From the NCBI GenBank assembly GCA_963669155.1, contig OZ022583.1:6487366-6551365 (forward strand): DNA of 64,000 nt, written 5' to 3'. The stretch comes from Arbacia lixula. Lineage: Eukaryota; Echinodermata; Echinoidea; Arbacioida; Arbaciidae. Positions 1 through 8,455 of this stretch are shown here, piece by piece (the first letter of the stretch is position 1; every line of letters begins with the position of its first letter). A model generated the notes under the pieces. It did not search any database, was not told the DNA's origin, and saw nothing but the letters and a program-made list of their open reading frames with translations. A program made the translations under genes and the position numbers.

Positions 1-57
1 TGGATTTTCATCAACCTTTCACTAATATGTTTCTTTCAGGGTGAACTGTCCCTTTAA
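1..57. repeat. Family C MITE, end fragment
   Basis: The first bases of the window match the right terminal repeat of the family C copy at 12.2-12.7 kb (CACTAATATGTTTCTTTC and the flanking words), with an internal deletion, then GGTGAACTGTCCCTTTAA. The element is cut by the window edge. Confidence 0.7.
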
Positions 58-233
58 TTCATTTACAGTCAAACATACAGAGGTTGGTCGGACAATATAT
101 TTTAAGACTATCTTTCGTAACACACTCTTTACTTACTTTCTAATTTCATCCTTAATTTCATCTAAGTGCATAGGGACATGCGTAGCTATGTGTTATGCGC
201 TATACAAGGACTGAATATTATCATTATTGTTAC

Positions 234-264
<31 letters not shown>

Positions 265-348
265 GTTATCATTATCATTATTATTATTATCATTATTATT
301 TTCATTTTTATTATCATTATTATTATTATTATTATATTGTACATATGA
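58..348. repeat. NOS intron 1: unique DNA, then (ATT)n microsatellite
   Basis: 58-213 shows nothing recognisable. 214-336 is an imperfect ATT/ATC trinucleotide array. Reading frames through it encode only poly-Ile or poly-Tyr and are not genes. Confidence 0.85.
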
Positions 349-795
349 CGATGATAAAGACTCCGTCTAGACAAATTTATTTCATCATGAATTGAACACC
401 GCAAAATTCTTTGTAAACATAATGGACATCAAATGTGTCGCATTATGCCACTATCTCAACTGGTATTTTATCATTCAAATTGGTAAAACGATTTGGTCGA
501 GCAATTATGGTCTATATAGCCACGTTTCATTAATGGCTTTGTAATCTCTCAGACATGAAATATCCAAAATGCATCAACGATGATAAAGACTCCGTCTAAA
601 CAAATTTCTTTTATCATGAATTCAACACCGCAAAATTTCTTTGGGACATAAAGTTTGTCGTATTATGCCACTATCTCAATTGGTATTTTTGTAATTCAAA
701 ATGGTGAAAAGATTTTGTCGAGTAATTGTTATTGATATGGCACCGGTTCGTTAATGGCTTTGTCATCTCTCAGACACGAAATATCTCAAACTTCA
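349..795. repeat. Diverged tandem duplication, unit about 225 bp
   Basis: Unit 1 (349-577) and unit 2 (578-~795) both begin CGATGATAAAGACTCCGTCT and share, in the same order, CACCGCAAAAT, ATTATGCCACTATCTCAA, TTAATGGCTTTGT and ATCTCTCAGACA. The copies differ by many substitutions and small indels, so the duplication is not recent. It lies inside NOS intron 1. Confidence 0.88.
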
Positions 796-1199
796 TGTGA
801 CTAATTCATATTTTGTTGGTGGAGCAATTGACGTGATCAAGGACAGGAGAGGCTCTCATTCATAATTTCTTTTAGAAATAAGGGACCATCAATATAACAC
901 ACGGTGTCTGTAACTGTTACGCATATTGTTTAGTTCACCTTAATTTAAGAAGGTATGTAAACACACATACCATCCAAAACTTATGTACATAGCAAGAGAG
1001 CGATATCAGTGGAACATTACCGACGCATCGGTCCAAATGTAAGGAAAAATCGTATTAAAAAAAAGAAGCAAAAACATCATTTGAACAGTCCTCAACGTGC
1101 TCCAATGTAGATTTAAGAAGTGTCCGGAGATGTCCCCGCCACTAACAAAAGCAGTTAATGGGCATTTAATATTTTTGTATAATGGTGTAGGGAAGGATT
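796..1199. other. NOS intron 1, nothing recognised
   Basis: AT-rich unique-looking sequence. No open frame of note and no repeat relationship seen elsewhere in the window. Confidence 0.6.
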
Positions 1200-1506
1200 A
1201 TATATAAAAAACATTGCTTTGAGTGTATGCTATATTAGGTGTTATCGCATTTGCAGTTGTTTTGTTTTTCTTTTGATAAGAAAGGTGTGGCAACCCTTCA
1301 AGTTGTAAGCATAATATTCATACATGTACCTCTTTATGTTCCACTCTGTACAAGTATATGTATATCTTAATATTGTGTACGTATCTTTAATAGATTGTTA
1401 TTTATCATATGTATACTTTATATGTCATTGTTTGTGTCACATTGTTTATTATTGATGAAACTGTGTAGGAATAAATAAATCAATAAAAAATAAATAAACA
1501 AATAAA
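1200..1506 (+). repeat. Possible 3' end of a non-LTR retrotransposon
   Basis: T-rich sequence ends in TTATTGATGAAACTGTGT followed by an AATAAATA-type array (1469-1506). Ending in a short tandem array with AATAAA signals is typical of CR1/L2-type LINE tails. No coding part is present, so the assignment is tentative. Confidence 0.3.
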
Positions 1507-3246
1507 TTTGGGTATCTCTGGAGTATATCCGACATTTGTTTCTGCTGGGTCTGCCGAAGAGGTTTTAACTTACCTGGTCGGCTACACCCTTTCGGGCCCC
1601 TGGTCTATTTCAATTTTTGTATTAAAGTGAGCGAACTATTGACGGTACGATTTTGTTGAACAATAAGGTTGTCAAACTGTGGAAAGATGTATGGCCATAC
1701 GTTTCATTGTTCGTTGAATAATTGATCATCCATTCCAAGTAAAATGACACTGAATACCTTTATTTCATTGTCTCCATATTCGATAAGTTATTCGAGTAGT
1801 TCCGAGTGAAACTTACCGTATCATCTTAATCCCACTGGTGCGAAATTTAACAAATAATGACCTGCCCACGATTTTTTATGTCCCTTTTTTTTTATTAAAG
1901 TCAAATCGAAAAGTAAAAAATAATACAAATTCAGGAGGGTCGACTATGTGCACGACCCACAAAACATCAAACTGCAGATTAAAGTTTGGCAAAAGCCCTT
2001 TAATACTGAGTGATGTTTGGGTTTTTAAATTACATCGTTCTGCCATATTTATGCACATTTTACTCATGTTCTTCAATTAAAACGCTAATCGTGATAACCC
2101 AAAATGATAGCAACAGATTATGTAATCAGAGGACATTCCATTAAAATCGAATTACTCTGGACTGGTGAATATCATAACTTGTCATTTGTCAGCCAAAAGG
2201 AAATATCTCATCAATTTGAATGCATCATGAAATCGATTTTGTCAACCGAGAGTGTTTACATTACATGGTGTAACACCAGGTCTTTGACTAATGCAGATTC
2301 AGTGTACTCTTCTTCTAGTTACAAAAATATGCTTTACGAATGTTTTCTCTTTGATCCCGAATGTTCGAACCCGCCAATTATTTTGATAACTTTGCCTGGA
2401 TTTGACGCATAAACAAAAAAAAGGAAAATTTGGGAAAATGCCCCCCGCCACCCCCCCCCCCCCCCCCCCTCCGATGCTGGCACAGTTGTAACATGAAAAA
2501 CTTACAATGCATCTCTACAGATTTAGTAGAAGAATAATGTTACAATAAAAAAACAGGCTCTAAACGTGGTATCAAGTTGCAGTACAAAAGTCTCGACTTC
2601 ACACTATTCCGCATATTTCATTAGAACGTTGCTGGAAACATTACTTTAAGATATTGTCCCTAACAGTAACATGAAAAACTAGTATATTCATCTAGTAAAG
2701 GACAAAATTTCGTGCTTGCTTGTTCTCGTTAACTACTATACGTAACAAGTACTTCGTGACAAAAAACTACCAGTTCATCAGCGAAAGCTGAAATTTTTGC
2801 ATGTTTAGGAATATGCATGACCTATTGTGAAATCCAGGTGGACACGACGCAATCGCGTATGCATCATATTATTCATGATATTATTGAGAGAAGCTACCAG
2901 AGAGAATATTGAGTGGCGGGTGCAAACCTCGTTCAAAGTGATGGATATCTATTTCTTTAAACATCCTTGTTTTACCATGTTGATCACACAATTATACACA
3001 AAATTGTATCTGAATTCGGAAAAAAACATGCTTCAAGACTTTCATGTCATCAACATGATCAACATAGTCATGATACTTTGTGGGAAAGTTAACTGTGAAT
3101 TGATTTGCATAATCGTTTAACGCAAATGAAAATTCGTTGTATATATATATATATATATACTTTAGTCAACTCTGCTGTGCCAGAAAATGTTTTGCTCTAT
3201 TTGATGTGTTGAAAATTGTTAGAACGATGCCTCATTGGCTCGCTAA
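1507..3246. other. NOS intron 1: mostly unrecognised, with a C19 run and a TA repeat
   Basis: Holds a 19-base C run (2451-2469) and a TA array (about 3139-3159). Around 2313-2355 a stretch resembles 10873-10915 (shared words TTCTAGT, ACAAAAA and GTTTTAC/GCTTTAC), suggesting an old dispersed repeat. Two AACATGAAAAAC words (about 2492 and 2670) recall family E. A 102-codon frame at 2104-2412 has no recognisable domain. No NOS exon or CxGS zinc-site motif was found on the minus strand. Confidence 0.55.
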
Positions 3247-3551
3247 GGCCCGTTTCTGAACGAAGGTTAAACACAAACAGAATACTAAACCTGGTCTAAT
3301 ATTATGGAACGCTAAGTACCTGAAACATTATTGTTTAGTCAATATAATTGTTTATGTTCTCGGAATTGCTATGGTATACTGGGTTATCCACGTAATGACT
3401 ACAGCAAATAATTGAAATCACACACTGTTGTGATTCTATGATGAACATCAATGATTTTGTGACAGCACCAGATGATTTATTTTGCGCCCCATAACATTAC
3501 TTGAGCTTTAGTACACAGTTTGCGTTTAACCTCTGTTCAAAGTACGGACCC
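3247..3551 (-). mobile_element. Family A MITE, copy A1
   Basis: A ~305 bp element with terminal inverted repeats. The left end GGCCCGTTTCTGAAC...TACTAAACCTGG is mirrored by the right end ...TTTAGTACACAGTTTGCG...GTACGGACCC. Read on the minus strand, its interior follows copies A2 and A3 (ACGTGGATAA, ATACCATAG, ATTCCGAG). No coding capacity and no clear target-site duplication. Confidence 0.8.
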
Positions 3552-4268
3552 ACGAGTTTGATTAAGATTTAAGTTCAACAATATCTCAAAGAAGTCTGTT
3601 TTCGTTTGTATTCATGTCTTCTTTACATATTTATACATTAACACGCAGTGTAGGCCCAATTCATGATTTGGATAACTCCTTTAAAAGGGAGCCATGTAAT
3701 TGTATAACATCACTGATCGGAGAATCACGTCGTATAATTTGAATAAGTTTGTATTGCTTTAAATGATTGAGATTTGGGGTAATTAGTCATTAAATCGCTA
3801 ATCACTCCAAATGTGATCAAATGTGATTAAGTCACTAATAACTCCAAATGTGCATCACTTGAAGGCAAATAACTTTCAGCAAGTTTCGATGATGGACAAT
3901 ACATGAATTTAAGACTATTGGCAAGAATACTGCTCGCGATCACCTGTTTGAAGGCTTTTTGTCTTCCACGTACAGTATTCCCTTTACGAATAAATAAAAA
4001 AATCGTTCCCGTCGGCTAAATCCACCGATAAGTCGCAAAATTGCTATTTCCTCTGATAGATTGAGAGATTGCTTTCTCTATCATATTTATAATAAGTACA
4101 GTTACAGTCAATGAGATATATAGCATTCAAAAGCTGTCGATCTGTAGGTAGAGAATCTAAGCTTAACACACACAACAAAATCATTTTCGGGCACTTATTG
4201 GGTAATTTGGGGGCGGCGGGTCACAACAAATTCTTTTAAACAAAAAAAAAAGAAAAGATTGTACGGGT
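3552..4268. other. NOS intron 1 next to the exon, nothing recognised
   Basis: AT-rich. Contains a local near-repeat around CACTAATAACTCCAAATGTG (about 3790-3855) and a short A/C-rich run before the donor. No exon seen. Confidence 0.55.
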
Positions 4269-4274
4269 ACTTAC
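4269..4274 (-). other. Splice donor of the NOS exon
   Basis: On the minus strand the exon ends ...TTC ATA and is followed by GTAAGT, a consensus 5' splice site. The frame read past it gives only 12 unrelated residues and a stop, while the preceding residues still match NOS. The intron is phase 0. Confidence 0.88.
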
Positions 4275-6098
4275 TATGAAAGCCTTCTGGTGCAACGTAT
4301 CTGTGAATTGTCTGCCATCAGCCACGTTGTGCAGTCTGACGTACTTGGCCTGCTTCTTCGTGAAGGGGCACACGGGCCCCGCGTGTAGGTGCCCATTCTG
4401 GGACGTCACGCTGGGCTTACGCTCGCTAGTATTGGAAGAGTTACTTTGCGGGGCCAGGAGGGCGGGAATGGGGTCCGTTTGGATCGAGATCTCGCTGGTG
4501 GTGACACTAACGGGAAGCTGCTTGGGAGAGTTGGTGGTGTCGAGATGCGTCTGTTCGAGTTGGGAGCTGATCAGGGCGACTTTGCCGTTCCCGTTGATGG
4601 TGGTGGTCTGTTTGCCCGCTGTGGGCCCGTTCTTGATGGAGTAGTTCCCGGCCTGCTTCACCTGCTCGGGCACGGTGACGACCCCGTTGGCGGAGCAGCC
4701 AGCCCCCATGTCGGTGGCGTTCCCGTTGACTAAGATTCCGTTCGGCTTGGAGTGGCTACCACTGTTGGTGCTGTTAGAGGTGGTAGCGGCGGCGTTGTGG
4801 CTGCTATGGTTGTGACGGTCTGAGCCGTTCACAAGTGGTTGCTTGGTATTGTTGTTGTGAAGTAGGTTCGCGCTGAGCGGTGCGGCCTCCTCTGGCGGTG
4901 TCTGTTGACTAAACTCCTGTCGGCTGTGTTGACTCGCTCGCTCCGCCTGTTTCCCCGCAGGCTGCTGATGGGTTGCTTGCTGCTGCCCCGGCGACTGTGA
5001 CTGGGCCTCGGTCTTGACCTCATTCTGGAAATCACGTGACCCGTTTGTTAGGCTGACGTAGATTTCTTTGTCTTTCTCTGGCGAGGCGAAACCGGGGCTT
5101 CGCACTGTGATGATGCGCTCGGGGCACTGAATGCCTTTGCTCTCCGTCTGATACTCGTGCGACTCCTCAATCAGGGACATCCCCTGGATGCGCGCGCGCT
5201 CCCCGTCGATGTCGTAGTCTACGGAGGTGCGCGGACTGTCGTAGTAAAAGTCCTCGTGCTGCTGCTGTTGTTGCATAACTTTCAGCTGGTAGACGTCACG
5301 CGGGTAGGTACCGTTCCAGGCGAAGACGTTTTGATATTCGGGGATGCCGTGCCGGTTGCAGCAGCAGGGAGAGGGCTCGCGGTAGCTGAAATTCCGAACG
5401 GGGCTGGTTGGGAGACTACCGCGAGCTGGGGAGCGGCTGCTTTCTCGATCACGGCGTGAACGTCGGGCGGGACTGCCGTAGCGGTAAGGGCTGTTATCAG
5501 GGGTGTGAGTTCGTGGGCGGGGAGGCTGGTGGCTGCTGCTACTGCCGTGCACGATCATGCCGTTGTGCAGCTGCGCCTGGTTGTAGATCGACCCATCGAA
5601 GCTGGGTATGTGCGCGTTGCGCGGCCAGGTAGAGGAAGGCGTGCGCGTCGGGCTGCGCGAGCTGTCGCGACTCGAGCGCCGCTGTTTCTTCGGACCGATC
5701 CCCGGCGACGCCTTGCTGCTAGGCGGGGTGGTCTCATCCACCTGCTCGGCCTCGGATATCCGCACGATGTTCACGTTCCCTTCCGAAGACATGACGGTTT
5801 CTAACCGGGTGCGATAACCCTCGGGTCCCTTCAGGACGATCACACAAGGCGTGTCCATGGGGACGCTGCGAAGGACCTCCAGAGCGGTGTTGTAAGGCAC
5901 GTCTGTAAGTTGAACGCCGTTGACAGCCAGCAGTATATCCCCTATCCGCACTAGCCCAGAGGTCTCCGCCACGCCGCCCGATATCAAGTCCGATATCAAC
6001 ACCGGCGGGTTGCACTTCCGCTTCCTGACGAGAAAGCCGAGGCCGTGAGGCGGTCTCTTCACCAACCGAATCGAGAATGTATTCGGGTCGTTCTCCAT
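4275..6098 (-). CDS. NOS1: Neuronal-type nitric oxide synthase, first coding exon (PDZ domain, long linker, start of oxygenase domain); partial
   Basis: NOS makes nitric oxide and citrulline from arginine; the neuronal class is placed at scaffolds by its N-terminal PDZ domain. Seen: 608 codons from the ATG at 6098 to a GTAAGT donor after residue 608 (phase 0). Residues 8-92 are a PDZ domain with the GLGF loop at 19-22, ISDLISGG at 35-42, GDILLAVNG at 53-61 and YNTALEVL at 69-76, matching vertebrate nNOS PDZ closely; Tyr69 aligns with human Tyr77. Residues 93-118 align with the nNOS beta-finger (LETVM). Residues 120-575 are Ser/Pro/Gln/Asn-rich and look disordered. YVRLHN (586-591) and TDTLHQKAF (599-607) match the start of the oxygenase domain. 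The start is supported by an in-frame TAA at 6114-6116 and a good Kozak context (A at -3, G at +4). Haem, calmodulin and reductase parts are absent because downstream exons lie outside the window. There is no eNOS-like myristoylation start. The symbol is by orthology class only. Confidence 0.93.
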
Positions 6099-6177
6099 CT
6101 TGCTTCTCGCTTGTTAACCTATCAGTCTTTCATAGAAAAGATTCGCTCCGGGAGCGTCTTCAAGGTGGAAATTCTCA
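6099..6177 (-). other. Probable NOS 5' untranslated region, possibly starting at a splice acceptor
   Basis: This minus-strand segment lies directly before the NOS start and carries the in-frame TAA. Just upstream, the minus strand reads a T-rich stretch followed by CTGTTCAG at 6178-6185, which could be a 3' splice site, so an upstream non-coding exon is possible. Alternatively the mRNA simply starts further upstream. Neither is proven by sequence. Confidence 0.4.
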
Positions 6178-7552
6178 CTGAACAGTTTTAAAAAAGAGCG
6201 TCTTCCCGCGACGACAGTCTATAAATAGTCACGCTATAGGACAAAAGATGGATCAACTCCTCGTCGTAAAAATCTGGAGAGTCGCGTCAGTGACGCTGTT
6301 ATCGCGATGGCGAAGTAGTCCACAGTGGTAACGAACAGCACTGCCTGCAGGCGGGCAAGAAAAAAAAGAAAAGAAAAAGGCAATGACATTAGCATCAATA
6401 ATAGCCAATAATTCCCCACCCCTGCAGGGTAAACATTTTGAAAGTTGCCTAATTGAAAGGGCTAAATACCGTGGACCAGATGTGGTGGGAGACGAGTTAT
6501 CACAATCATGACAAATTTGTCGCCATTGCCCGCACGAAGCCTCGTATTACGTCACACTATTTGGTACTTACATCACTCTCACGTCGTCCATTATAAAAAG
6601 GCTGTCATATTTCAAATTGCGCATTGCTTTTTGTTGTTCATGGGGGATGGGCATGCATAGCTCGTGTCTTATCGGTAGTCCCTTTGAATGTTTCTTTTCT
6701 CAGCGTATTTGAAAATTCGATCGTCCAGAGATTATATTGGTAATATTGGTAGGGAATGCCTTTGTGGCGAGTGGTTGTCGATTAAATCAAAGAATTATTA
6801 CGGTGACGGTTTGATCCCAGAGGTGCCACTTTCAGTTAAGAGCCTTACTTGTTCCCCCTCCCCCTTCTTCCCCCTCTCCGCCACGTGCCTTTCTTACTAA
6901 TTTTTTTCAATATAACCTCTGGACGATCGTGTGTTTGCGTCTTTCATGTTACCCCCCCCCCCCCCCCCCACTAACAGATGATATAAAAGCAATTAAAAGA
7001 CTATACCTACATCATAGAATTTATATATGTATATAACATATAACCATATTTTTTAAATATATGATGTTTATGTACATGCATGTATTTATATACGATATGT
7101 AAGGAAAACTTTACACTTCTAAATGCGAGACTTAAGAGCATTCGTATTTGTTTACAAAGGATTTTGTGAGTCGCATGATTTCAAACAAAGGCATGCAGAT
7201 GCGAGTGTGAGCATGTCATTAGTCATGATATTATGCGTTTATCAGTCATCAATATTTAGGAATGATGTGCTATACATATCACATCCGACTCAACCAGGGT
7301 TTCAATGAGGCAAGCATTATTCCACAGTCCGTGGAAAAAAAAGAAAGCTAGCCTATTCTACTAACTGACGGTGAGGGCGTATTAACGTCATGCGAATTTG
7401 ACAGCGTTGGTTTTTGCGTTCTTCAGGCGTGGTCAGGGAGAAATAATGTAATTTACGGTCAGTGTTATTTCGTCTGTCATCGCTCTTGATGACGTCTACG
7501 GACAGGGACAAGAAGACTCGATCCCCTAATCCACCATCTCTTTCTTTTCCCC
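6178..7552. other. NOS 5' flank, proximal
   Basis: GC-rich near the exon, becoming AT-rich. Contains possible TATA motifs (6220, 6592), a minus-strand GTAAGT at 6567-6572 that could be a donor of a non-coding exon, a C18 run (6952-6969) and AT-rich DNA at 7015-7100. No coding frame supported. Confidence 0.45.
6220..6228. promoter_or_regulatory. TATA-like element upstream of NOS
   Basis: TATAAATAG on the plus strand reads CTATTTATA on the minus strand, about 125 bp upstream of the NOS ATG. The better consensus match points away from NOS. A second TATAAAAAGG at 6592-6601 also points rightward. Either could be chance in AT-rich DNA. Confidence 0.22.
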
Positions 7553-7596
7553 TTCCTCCTCCTCCTCCTGCTTCTCCTCCTCCTCCTCCTCCTCCA
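7553..7596. repeat. (CCT)n microsatellite
   Basis: Imperfect CCT/TCC trinucleotide array; frames across it give poly-Pro, poly-Glu or poly-Gly only. Confidence 0.9.
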
Positions 7597-7615
7597 TTAA
7601 ACATCGACAGGCACT

Positions 7616-7791
7616 ACCCTGTCTGTACCTTGAAAAACATGACAAAGACGATTTATATGACGTTCCGCATAATAAACGAGCAAACAAATAAATGCGAATG
7701 CGAATGCCAATGCAACACATATAAAATGGCATGACGGACACAATATCGCAAATTCATGATGCCTAATCATGCAAATAGAGCTTTACTGGAC
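7616..7791. repeat. Family E dispersed repeat, copy E1
   Basis: Direct copy of the sequence at 8246-8455. Shared in order: ACCCTGTC, TGAAAAACATGACAAAG, CGATTTA, GAGCAAACAA, GAATGCCAATG, GCATGACGGA, ACAATAT, AAATTCATGATGCC, AATCATGCAAATAGA. It contains the POU-type octamer ATGCAAAT at 7769-7776. The nature of the repeat (MITE, SINE or duplicated regulatory DNA) is unknown. Confidence 0.8.
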
Positions 7792-8245
7792 CTTAATAAA
7801 TATGATTTCCAACAACTCGAATAGCTTCCCACAAGCTATCAACTGTCTGCGGCGCTAATTATTTGACAACTGATGTGGTGTGACTTTTGTAACTGAAGAA
7901 ATATTGCCCATGAGAGAGCTATACCACCCTCCATTTTTGCACAATCATGACAAGCACTGCTAGTGCGTTTGTTCCTCTCACACAGGTTAATGTGCGGCGC
8001 GTGCCCCTTAAGAACGTAGAGAAAGAGGTGGGGGAGGGGCAGCATTAGGGGAAGACTGGAAACAAAAAGAGGAAAACATTGTAAAAATGGGGAGCTACTT
8101 GATCCAGACCTTGATACAAGACCAGGGGTACATAACTAGCTTGCATTAAAAAAAAAGTATACTTCAGTGCAGTATGCAATTCCTGCTGCAAAAATCTGTT
8201 ATCAAAATGACCTTACATCGTTTATCATACATGTTATCTAAATAG
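7792..8245. other. Spacer between E copies, nothing recognised
   Basis: Unique-looking sequence without supported genes. Confidence 0.5.
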
Positions 8246-8455
8246 ACCCTGTCCCTACCATGAAAAACATGACAAAGGCGATTTACATGGAAGCAGATAT
8301 TCAACATAATAGTTGAGCAAACAATAGAATGCCAATGAATAAGCCATTCCAGAAATAAACACAAATAAACAAGTTTTCAACGCAAGTAAGATAGCATGAC
8401 GGATACAATATCCCAAATTCATGATGCCCAATCATGCAAATAGATTTTCATTGGC
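8246..8455. repeat. Family E dispersed repeat, copy E2
   Basis: Second direct copy, 630 bp from E1 and with extra internal sequence of about 30 bp. The block around the octamer ATGCAAAT (8434-8441) is the best conserved part between the two copies. Confidence 0.8.

Noticed and set aside
1568-1590. U1 snRNA-like word AACTTACCTGG
   Set aside because: The match ends after about 10 bases and the downstream sequence is unlike U1.
2104-2412. 102-codon frame in NOS intron 1
   Set aside because: No recognised domain, opposite strand to NOS, and it overlaps an apparent dispersed repeat.
1-4268. Further NOS exons on the minus strand
   Set aside because: No CxGS zinc-site motif or other oxygenase sequence was found; short exons cannot be fully excluded by eye.
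4276-5817. Several open frames of 60-122 codons on the plus strand, and other minus-strand frames, inside the NOS exon
   Set aside because: They are shadows of a long GC-rich coding exon; only the 608-codon frame matches a known family.
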